From positions 1 to 64,000 of the forward strand of contig NZ_BAZK01000021.1 of the NCBI RefSeq assembly GCF_001310815.1: a stretch of 64,000 bases of DNA, read 5' to 3'. Positions 57,457 to 64,000 of the stretch are shown here, piece by piece. A program made the translations under genes and the position numbers. How positions within the stretch are numbered: the stretch's first letter is position 1; every line of letters begins with the position of its first letter. The notes under the pieces were generated by a model. The model searched no databases and had not been told where the DNA came from. It worked only from the letters and a program-made list of their open reading frames with translations. This DNA comes from Pseudovibrio denitrificans JCM 12308. Its GTDB lineage: Bacteria; Pseudomonadota; Alphaproteobacteria; Rhizobiales; Stappiaceae.

Positions 57457-57867
57457 TTAAAAGAACAACGGGTTCGGGACGGCAGATCGTATGGTTGCCG
57501 TCTTTTTTTGTCGGCTATCCAATGTGACAGATGCCTTAGCTGTTTTCTCGGCTTGTTCCAGCTGCCGGATTGCCTTTGCGATCCACTTGGTCAGCTGAGC
57601 CTCATCCTCCACAACATTCAGCGGAACTGAATAGAAGTTTGTCGGGAAATACTCGCCAAAACACTGATGGATGTAGGGTAACTGACCGGTCAGAAGAAAG
57701 TCTGCAACATTACCGGAACCTGCCTTGAGGTACAAAGACTTCTCACGCACAAGCGCGAACATTTTTCCGTTTGCATAGTATCCGTGACCGCCAAACATGG
57801 GGCGGCAGCGGATATTCTTTAGAAATAACGGGCGTTTATCAGATAGAAAAAATGCGGACAAAGACAT
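57457..57867 (-). CDS. TfoX N-terminal-domain protein
   Basis: A 136-residue protein with the TfoX-N pattern: RPMFGGHGYYANGKMFALV, SLYLKAG and FPTNFYSVPLNVVEDEAQLTKW. In gammaproteobacteria TfoX acts in competence control; here the lone N-terminal domain has no known role. The first residues (MSLSAFFLSDKRPLF) are unusual for the family, so the start may lie elsewhere. Its 3' end overlaps the terminator of the facing GGDEF gene. Confidence 0.78.
   Translation of the reverse strand: MSLSAFFLSDKRPLFLKNIRCRPMFGGHGYYANGKMFALVREKSLYLKAGSGNVADFLLTGQLPYIHQCFGEYFPTNFYSVPLNVVEDEAQLTKWIAKAIRQLEQAEKTAKASVTLDSRQKKTATIRSAVPNPLFF
57478..57509 (+). terminator. Rho-independent terminator of the GGDEF gene
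   Basis: GACGGCA (57478-57484) pairs with TGCCGTC (57496-57502), followed by seven T. It lies inside the C-terminal coding end of the facing TfoX-like gene. Confidence 0.85.
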
Positions 57868-57982
57868 AAGCTATCACCAAAAGAAATAAATATACCGAAA
57901 GCTTGCAATATTCAGTCAAACACCGACAAGAATATTGCCTACTTCATCCACTCACAGAAATGTGATGTGATCTTTTGAATGA

Positions 57983-58642
57983 TTATAGCTCGAGGCCCAT
58001 TTGCCAGAAATTGGCCTCAAGTCTAGTGGCCTCTCTAAATATTCTAGACAATTTGGCGTAGCGGGCGTCTGTGGCGTAGAGTTCGCCGAGATCATCGATC
58101 TCTTTCACAGTATCCGCTGCCAGTTCCTGATACTCATCACTGGAGTACTCTTTGATCCACTCCGCATACGGATTGCTTGGATCAAGTGCACCATCCTGCT
58201 TTGCCAGCTCAGCACCAATTTCACCGTAACCAATTGCACATGGTGCAAGCGCGACTTTCAGATCGAGCATGTCGCCTTTCATCGCGGTGTCGAGAACATA
58301 TCGGGTGTAGGCCAGATTAGCTGGCTCTTCCGGCGTTGCCACGATTTCAGCTTCTGAAAGCCCCCAGCTTTCGCAAAGGCGAATGTGAAGACCCATCTCT
58401 ACTTCCAGAATGCCTTTAGCGGAGGAAAGGCACTTTCTCATCTGGGTCAAATCAGTGGACTTGTACATGCCAAGCGCATAGGCACGGGCAAATTCGATGA
58501 GGAAGAGATAGTCCTGAACCAGATACTTTTTGAAGGCATCAATCGGCAGTGTGCCGTCGCCAAGGCCCTGGACAAACTCATGTTTTGTGTAGGAATGCCA
58601 CGTCTCGAGATTATCGTTTTTCAATGAGTTAAAAAGAGACAT
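57983..58642 (-). CDS. TenA-family thiaminase-like protein
   Basis: A 219-residue helical protein of the TenA/THI-4 family. YLVQDYLFLIEFARAYA near residue 40 holds the conserved aromatic/Asp residues, and APCAIGYGEIGAEL near 135 holds the catalytic Cys. TenA proteins salvage thiamine pyrimidine; some TenA-like proteins without Cys act otherwise, but the Cys is present here. It stands 42 bases after sufA on the same strand and may be a tail of the suf operon. Confidence 0.85.
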   Translation of the reverse strand: MSLFNSLKNDNLETWHSYTKHEFVQGLGDGTLPIDAFKKYLVQDYLFLIEFARAYALGMYKSTDLTQMRKCLSSAKGILEVEMGLHIRLCESWGLSEAEIVATPEEPANLAYTRYVLDTAMKGDMLDLKVALAPCAIGYGEIGAELAKQDGALDPSNPYAEWIKEYSSDEYQELAADTVKEIDDLGELYATDARYAKLSRIFREATRLEANFWQMGLEL

Positions 58643-58684
58643 GGCACCCCACCTATTGCCATAGTTGCTCTTAAAGGAGCACTA

Positions 58685-59062
58685 TTAGTTTTTCTGAGCG
58701 AACTTTGAAAGGTCAGCCGCCTGCAACTCTACGGATTCACCGCAGCCGCAAGCAGATACTTCATTTGGATTTTTGAAGGTAAAGCCAGAGCGGAACTTTG
58801 TGGATTCAAAACCCATTTCCGTTCCAAGCAAGTAAAGTGTTGCAGCCGGATCAACAAAGACCTTCACGCCTTTGTCTTCCACCACATCGTCACCGGACTT
58901 TGCTTCTGTTACCAGATCCAGTTCGTATTCCATACCAGCACAGCCACCGGACTTGATAGAAACGCGCAATCCGAGTGGATCAGCGTCACTTGCATCAAGC
59001 AGTGTGCGGATGTGCTCAGCAGCTTCCTCTGTCAGCTGTAATACCTGAAATCCTGAGGCCAT
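58685..59062 (-). CDS. sufA: Fe-S cluster carrier SufA/IscA-like
   Basis: A 125-residue A-type carrier of the HesB family. The three conserved Cys are in SGGCAGMEYEL and CGCGES near the C-terminus. It accepts clusters from SufBCD and passes them on. It follows sufT by 65 bases at the end of the suf set. Confidence 0.9.
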   Translation of the reverse strand: MASGFQVLQLTEEAAEHIRTLLDASDADPLGLRVSIKSGGCAGMEYELDLVTEAKSGDDVVEDKGVKVFVDPAATLYLLGTEMGFESTKFRSGFTFKNPNEVSACGCGESVELQAADLSKFAQKN

Positions 59063-59127
59063 TTTGCACCCTCCATGGGCACCTCAACACTGTCGAGGTG
59101 CCATACATTGTAAGCGCTGTTCGAACC

Positions 59128-59523
59128 TTAGAAGAAGTTCAATGCGACGCGAGCTTCGTCAGACATGCGGCTTGGATCCCATGGAGGATCAAAAGTCATG
59201 TCTACCTGCACAGCACCAACGCCAGGTACTGAACTTACTGCGTTTTCTACCCAGATCGGCATTTCGCCAGCAACCGGGCAGCCTGGAGCGGTCAAGGTCA
59301 TGTCGATTTTGACCGTGCGATCGTCCTCGATATCAACCTTGTAAATCAAACCGAGTTCGTAGATATCGACCGGGATTTCCGGATCGAAAACGGTCTTCAT
59401 CGCAGCAATGATATCTCCGGTCAAACGTTCCAGTTCTTCTGCAGGGATCGCAGAGCTCTGGTTGATTTCCGGAGTTGTCAAAGGTCCGTCAGAGAACTCG
59501 CTTGTTTGTGTGTTGTCTGTCAT
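59128..59523 (-). CDS. sufT: SUF-associated DUF59/MIP18 protein (SufT)
   Basis: A 131-residue protein with a ~35-residue Ser/Thr/Glu-rich start and then the DUF59 domain: VFDPEIPVDIYELGLIYKV and MTLTAPGCPVAGEMP, whose Cys is conserved, then VDMTFDPPWDPSRMSDEAR. SufT helps cluster maturation when iron demand is high. It starts six bases after the sufS stop. Confidence 0.9.
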   Translation of the reverse strand: MTDNTQTSEFSDGPLTTPEINQSSAIPAEELERLTGDIIAAMKTVFDPEIPVDIYELGLIYKVDIEDDRTVKIDMTLTAPGCPVAGEMPIWVENAVSSVPGVGAVQVDMTFDPPWDPSRMSDEARVALNFF

Positions 59524-59528
59524 AGGTC

Positions 59529-60775
59529 CTAACCAAACATCATCTGCGCTTTACGCAAGGCTTCTACCAGAAGGTCGACTTCTTCATGGGTGTTGTACAG
59601 GCCAAAACTTGCACGGCATGTACTGGTCACACCATAGCGAGCCAATAGCGGCTGCGCACAATGCGTACCTGCCCGAACTGCAACGCCCGCTCTGTCAATC
59701 ACCATTGAGATATCGTGGGCATGCACCCCTTCAATCTCGAAGGAGAAGATAGATCCTTATCCTTGGCATTACCAAAGATCTTGAGGGAATTGACTTCCTT
59801 TAAGCGCTGCTCTGCATAATCACGTAGGGACGCTTCATGCAATGCGATATTTTCGCGCCCCAGACTATCCATATAGTCAAGTGCGGCCCCTAATCCAATA
59901 GCCTGGACGATTGGTGGGGTACCAGCTTCGAAGCGATGAGGTGCTTCGGCATAGGTGACGAGACACTCGGTCACGTCCTTGATCATCTCACCACCACCCT
60001 GGAATGGGCGCATCTGGTTGAGAAGTTCTTTCTTGCCGTAGAGCACGCCGATGCCGCTTGGGCCATACAGTTTATGCCCGGTGACTGCATAGAAGTCACA
60101 GCCGATATCCTGAACGTCTACAGGCATATGAACTGCAGCCTGTGAGCCGTCCACCAGGACTTTTGCACCACGTTCGTGCGCAAGACGTGTCACTTCTTTC
60201 ACTGGAACAACTGTTCCGGTGACGTTGGACATGTGGGTGATTGCAACGATTTTGGTGCGATCCGTCAGGAGCTTTTCAAACTCCTCAATCAGGAATGTAC
60301 CATCTTCTGCAATCGGTGCCCATTTGATGACCGCACCTTTGCGTTCCCGCAGGAAGTTCCAAGGGACGATGTTGGAATGGTGCTCCAGAATGGAGATGAT
60401 GATCTCATCGCCTTCCTGAATGTCCTCTTCCAGACCGTAGGACACAAGATTGATTGCTTCCGTGGTTGACTTGGTGAAGATCACCTCATCCACGCTTGGA
60501 GCATTCAGGAAGCGGCGCACGACCTCGCGTGCCGCCTCAAAGTTTTCAGTGGCTGTGTTCGACAGATAGTGTAAGCCACGGTGCACATTGGCGTATTCCT
60601 GGCTGTAGGCTTTGGTGATTGCATCAATAACTGCCTGCGGCTTTTGGGCCGAAGCGCCGTTATCCAGGTACACCAACGGCTTGCCATAGACTTGCGTGGA
60701 TAGGATCGGAAAATCTTTCCGAACCTTCTCTACGTCGTATGGAGCTGTGAAAGCCGTGTTGTCGACCTTGGTCAT
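59529..60775 (-). CDS. sufS: Cysteine desulfurase SufS (apparent frameshift near 59752-59756)
   Basis: Group II cysteine desulfurase, 415 residues after repair. YLDNGASAQKP, ANVHRGLHYLS and ILEHHSNIVPW lie in the first part, with the PLP Lys in TGHKLYGPSGIGVLYG. The catalytic Cys in AGTHCAQPLL lies only in the second frame. Near 59754 one G seems missing in AAGGATC; repair reads KGSIFSFEIEGVHAHDISM, family-typical. As sufS is expected to be essential here, a true break is unlikely. ATG 60775 overlaps the sufD stop by four bases. Confidence 0.9.
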
Positions 60776-62055
60776 TCGCTCACCATCTCGTCGGCGTGGA
60801 GCCACTTGCGTGTCATTGCTTCCAGCAATTCTACAGAGCGTTCCTCTTCAAATTCCTCAATAGCTTCAGAGAGGAATGCAAGAACGAGGATTTTACGCGC
60901 CTGTGCTTCCGGAATACCGCGAGCCATGAGGTAGAACAGCAGGTCTTCGTCAATGTCGCCGGTGGTAGAACCGTGGGCACACTGAACGTCGTCTGCGAAG
61001 ATTTCCAGCTCAGGTTTGGCATTGATTTCAGCCGTATCGCTCAAAAGAAGAGACTTGATCATCATCTGACCGTCTGTCTTCTGGGCACCTGGTTCCACAA
61101 TGATCTTGCCTTGAAAGACTGCGCGGGCTTTGTCGTCTACGACGGCGCGGTAGTATTCGCGGCTTTCACATTCTGGCACTGCATGGTTCACAAACAGTGT
61201 AATATCAGCATGTTGGCTGTCTTTGAGCAGACATGTGCCGCGCAGACCTGCGTGGGTACCCTCGCCTTTGAACTCCAGGAAGAGCTGTGCACGAGACAGC
61301 GCTGAGCCTTCATTGTAGATGAAGTGCTGGAAATTGGTTTCCGCACCCAGTTCAATGCTAAGCGTCTCAATGTGCTGCGCTTTTTCGCTTTCCACCTGCA
61401 GTTTCAGCCAGTGAATGTTGGCTTTATCGCCCACTTTCACTTCTGTCAGAGCGTTGGACTGGTAAGCAGCCTCAGCGTCACCTTCGAAGCTTTCGATGAT
61501 GAGCGCTTTTGCGCCAGAACCGATTTCAACAGAAGTGCCTGCATAGGAGCTGACTTCTGTGCCGTCGGTGTAACGAACGATCTCAATTGGCGCTTCAATG
61601 GTTGCATCTGCATCAATCTTGATGGTGATGCCGCCCTGAACAAGAGCCTGATTGAGGTGCGCCATGGCATCGTCTGTGCCTAGCTGAGCGGCCAGGAAGC
61701 CCTCTGCTTCGGTCACAGTTAGACCTGCAAGTGCCTGATTTGACGACAATTCCGGTACATAACGACCGTTGACGATCGCAATGCGATAGGTCTCCAGACC
61801 ACCAGCACCAGTCAAAGCGTCAGCCTTTGGCGACGTCTTGGATGCCAATGCAAACGCATCGGTCATCTTGGTGCGCAAGTCAGTGTAGTGCCACTCTTCA
61901 ACGCGGCGGTGCGGGATGCCTTTCGCTTTGAAAGCGTCCCACGCCTGTTTGCGTTGGTTTGCGTTATCTTGCGTTGTTTGCGCGAGAGTTGCGTCGAACT
62001 GAGCGTTCAGGCTCTGCTCTGCTTTTGTCTCTTGAATTTTTGCCGGAGCATTCAT
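60772..62055 (-). CDS. sufD: SUF scaffold protein SufD
   Basis: A 427-residue beta-helix protein that forms the scaffold complex with SufB and SufC. The N-terminal helical region has IPHRRVEEWHYTDLR; the conserved end has CAHGSTTGDIDEDLLFYLMA and the ARGIPEAQARKILVLAF segment. It starts 15 bases after sufC. Confidence 0.93.
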   Translation of the reverse strand: MNAPAKIQETKAEQSLNAQFDATLAQTTQDNANQRKQAWDAFKAKGIPHRRVEEWHYTDLRTKMTDAFALASKTSPKADALTGAGGLETYRIAIVNGRYVPELSSNQALAGLTVTEAEGFLAAQLGTDDAMAHLNQALVQGGITIKIDADATIEAPIEIVRYTDGTEVSSYAGTSVEIGSGAKALIIESFEGDAEAAYQSNALTEVKVGDKANIHWLKLQVESEKAQHIETLSIELGAETNFQHFIYNEGSALSRAQLFLEFKGEGTHAGLRGTCLLKDSQHADITLFVNHAVPECESREYYRAVVDDKARAVFQGKIIVEPGAQKTDGQMMIKSLLLSDTAEINAKPELEIFADDVQCAHGSTTGDIDEDLLFYLMARGIPEAQARKILVLAFLSEAIEEFEEERSVELLEAMTRKWLHADEMVSE

Positions 62056-62070
62056 CGGTTACCCTCCAGC

Positions 62071-62823
62071 TCAAGCAGCTTCTTCGTCGACGTAGTCAGC
62101 GTAGCCGTTTTTCTCCAGCTCAAGAGCAAGCTCTTTGCCGCCAGTCTTTACGATCTTACCTTTGGACAGAACGTGCACGACGTCTGGTACAATGTGATCG
62201 AGCAGACGCTGATAGTGAGTGATCACGATCATGGAGCGTTCTGGGGAGCGAAGCTGGTTGACGCCTTCGGAAACGATGCGCAGTGCATCGATGTCCAGAC
62301 CTGAATCTGTTTCATCCAAAACGCAGAGTGTTGGCTCCAGCAGAGACATCTGCAGGATTTCAGCGCGCTTCTTTTCACCGCCGGAGAAACCAACGTTAAG
62401 CGGACGCTTCAGCATGTCAGGCGTGACTTTGAGCTCTTTGGACTTTTCGCGTACGAGCTTCATGAAGTCCGGGGTGGAGATTTCGTCTTCACCACGTGCT
62501 TTGCGCTGCGCGTTCAAAGCGGTCTTCAGGAAGGTCATGGTTGCAACACCCGGAATTTCGATCGGGTACTGGAATGCCAGGAACATGCCAGCCGCTGCGC
62601 GCTCATCAGCGCCAAGCTCAGACCAGTCCACACCGTTGTAGCTGATGGAGCCCTCGGTGATCTCGTAGTCTTCTTTACCTGCCAGAACATAAGACAGGGT
62701 AGACTTACCAGAACCGTTTGGACCCATGATTGCGTGGACTTCGCCCGGGCGAACAGTCAGGTCAATGCCGCGAAGGATTTTGTTGCCATCAACTTCGGCG
62801 TGCAGGTTTTTAATCTCAAGCAT
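62071..62823 (-). CDS. sufC: SUF ATPase SufC
   Basis: A 250-residue ABC-type ATPase that drives the SufBCD scaffold. Walker A is GPNGSGKST (residues ~34-42), the signature is VGFSGGEKKRAE, Walker B is LCVLDETDSGLD, and the switch His is in VITHYQRLLD. These residues are all intact. It lies between sufB and sufD. Confidence 0.95.
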   Translation of the reverse strand: MLEIKNLHAEVDGNKILRGIDLTVRPGEVHAIMGPNGSGKSTLSYVLAGKEDYEITEGSISYNGVDWSELGADERAAAGMFLAFQYPIEIPGVATMTFLKTALNAQRKARGEDEISTPDFMKLVREKSKELKVTPDMLKRPLNVGFSGGEKKRAEILQMSLLEPTLCVLDETDSGLDIDALRIVSEGVNQLRSPERSMIVITHYQRLLDHIVPDVVHVLSKGKIVKTGGKELALELEKNGYADYVDEEAA

Positions 62824-62886
62824 CTATCGTTCTCGTCTTTTCAATTCTTCAATAGGTACGAGGCAAACGCGGGATCTGTCCGCGTT

Positions 62887-64000
62887 TTAGCCCACACTTC
62901 CTTCAAGGCTGATGGAAATCAGTTTTTGAGCTTCAACTGCAAATTCCATTGGCAGTTGCTGGATTACGTCCCGGACGAAACCATTCACGATCAGCGCGAC
63001 AGCTTCTTCCTCATCAAGGCCACGGGCCTGACAGTAGAACATCTGATCGTCGGAGATCTTGGAGGTTGTCGCCTCGTGCTCGAACACCGCTGAGGAGTTC
63101 TTGCTTTCGATATATGGGACGGTGTGGGCACCGCACTTATCGCCAATGAGAAGCGAGTCACATTGGGTGAAGTTACGTGCGTTAGATGCCTTGCGATGCG
63201 CGGAAACCTGCCCGCGATAGGTGTTTTGAGAAACACCTGCTGAGATACCCTTGGAGATAATCCGGCTGGCCGTGTTCTTGCCCAGGTGGATCATCTTGGT
63301 ACCGCTGTCGATCTGCTGGTGACCATTGGAGATCGCAATGGAATAGAACTCACCTTGGGAGTTATCACCGCGCAGAATGCAGCTTGGGTATTTCCAAGTG
63401 ATAGCAGAACCAGTTTCAACCTGTGTCCAAGAGATCTTGGAGTTCTTTTCGCGGCAATCGCCACGCTTGGTCACGAAGTTGTAAATACCACCCTTGCCTT
63501 CAGAGTCGCCTGGATACCAGTTCTGAACGGTGGAGTATTTGATTTCTGCATCTTCGAGCGCAACGAGCTCAACAACAGCTGCGTGAAGCTGGTTTTCATC
63601 GCGCTGAGGAGCTGTACAGCCTTCCAGATAAGACACGTAAGAGCCTTTATCTGCAATGATGAGTGTACGCTCGAACTGACCGGTGTTCTTCTCGTTGATA
63701 CGGAAGTACGTGGACAGTTCCATTGGGCAGCGAACGCCTGGTGGTACGTACACGAACGAGCCGTCAGAGAAGACTGCGGAGTTCAAAGTTGCGTAGAAGT
63801 TGTCGGAGACCGGCACGACTGAACCAAGATACTTCTGCACCAGTTCCGGATGCTCACGAACCGCTTCGGAGATCGGGCAGAAAATCACGCCAGCTTTGGC
63901 AAGCTCTTCCTTAAAGGTGGTTGCAACTGACACACTGTCGAACACGGCGTCAACTGCGACGCGGTTTTCAGGTGCGACACCGGCGAGGATTTCCTGTTCG
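62887..64000 (-). CDS. sufB: SUF scaffold protein SufB (5' end outside the window)
   Basis: The C-terminal ~370 residues of SufB; the frame stays open to the right edge, where it reads [20 protein letters not shown], so the start lies outside. Family blocks are clear: [59 protein letters not shown], and the late [13 protein letters not shown]. The Cys in GDKC and nearby residues are used for cluster assembly. First gene of the visible suf order B-C-D-S-T-A. Confidence 0.95.
   Translation of the reverse strand, partial: EQEILAGVAPENRVAVDAVFDSVSVATTFKEELAKAGVIFCPISEAVREHPELVQKYLGSVVPVSDNFYATLNSAVFSDGSFVYVPPGVRCPMELSTYFRINEKNTGQFERTLIIADKGSYVSYLEGCTAPQRDENQLHAAVVELVALEDAEIKYSTVQNWYPGDSEGKGGIYNFVTKRGDCREKNSKISWTQVETGSAITWKYPSCILRGDNSQGEFYSIAISNGHQQIDSGTKMIHLGKNTASRIISKGISAGVSQNTYRGQVSAHRKASNARNFTQCDSLLIGDKCGAHTVPYIESKNSSAVFEHEATTSKISDDQMFYCQARGLDEEEAVALIVNGFVRDVIQQLPMEFAVEAQKLISISLEGSVG

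Overview
The window looks like a chromosomal segment of a marine alphaproteobacterium, most like Pseudovibrio or a close relative. This is an inference from gene content, not a database result: a bioB-F-D-A-Z biotin operon ending in a KAS III-like bioZ, a lone NDUFS4-type complex I accessory subunit, an ExoR-like Sel1 protein, a sufBCDSTA operon and many iron-uptake genes. Two tRNA genes are present (Arg-TCT, Pro-TGG). I see no rRNA, CRISPR array or intact insertion sequence.

Region 1 (about 0.5-16.2 kb) is the accessory part. A plus-strand operon encodes a pyruvoyl-dependent phosphatidylserine-decarboxylase-like enzyme, a large ferritin-like protein with a Cys-rich C-terminal domain, a DUF692 multinuclear iron oxygenase (MNIO) and its DUF2063 partner. 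Facing it is a minus-strand operon of seven tightly overlapping genes: a second ferritin-like protein, a nucleoside-phosphorylase-like protein, a uracil-DNA-glycosylase-fold protein with terminal Cys pairs, two unrecognised paralogues, a metallophosphoesterase and a repeat (propeller-like) protein. The operons meet at a perfect hairpin. A broken tyrosine integrase and a tRNA-3'-end-like fragment close the region on the right, so it may be a genomic island. The MNIO operon is my best candidate for an undescribed system: the likely modified substrate is not a short peptide but the tail of a ~680-residue metalloprotein.

Region 2 (16.3-38.2 kb) is iron acquisition. It holds a membrane glycosyltransferase, a FAD oxidoreductase, FTR1 permease, a very large propeller/hexaheme cytochrome, a small membrane partner and a big exported protein behind a Fur-like box. 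Then come an ATPase, two permeases and a binding protein for a siderophore, a periplasmic Fes-like esterase, a TonB receptor, an AraC regulator, ferritin, a second TonB receptor and a MarR regulator. Genes for uptake, siderophore hydrolysis and storage are thus side by side.

Region 3 (38.3-64 kb) is mostly housekeeping: ECF sigma/anti-sigma beside a YceI-cytochrome c fusion, the biotin operon, two secreted paralogues, NDUFS4, a PiT phosphate transporter, the ExoR-like protein, parE, a DEAD-box helicase, a GGDEF protein, TfoX-like, TenA-like, and the suf operon (sufB runs off the right edge).

A technical warning: eight genes are split by one or more apparent frameshifts, ten junctions in all, most of them explained by one missing G or C in a short G/C run. 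Both flanking frames encode well-conserved family sequence and the repaired lengths fit the families, so assembly or base-calling error is more likely than gene decay. I annotate these as single genes and give the suspected site.
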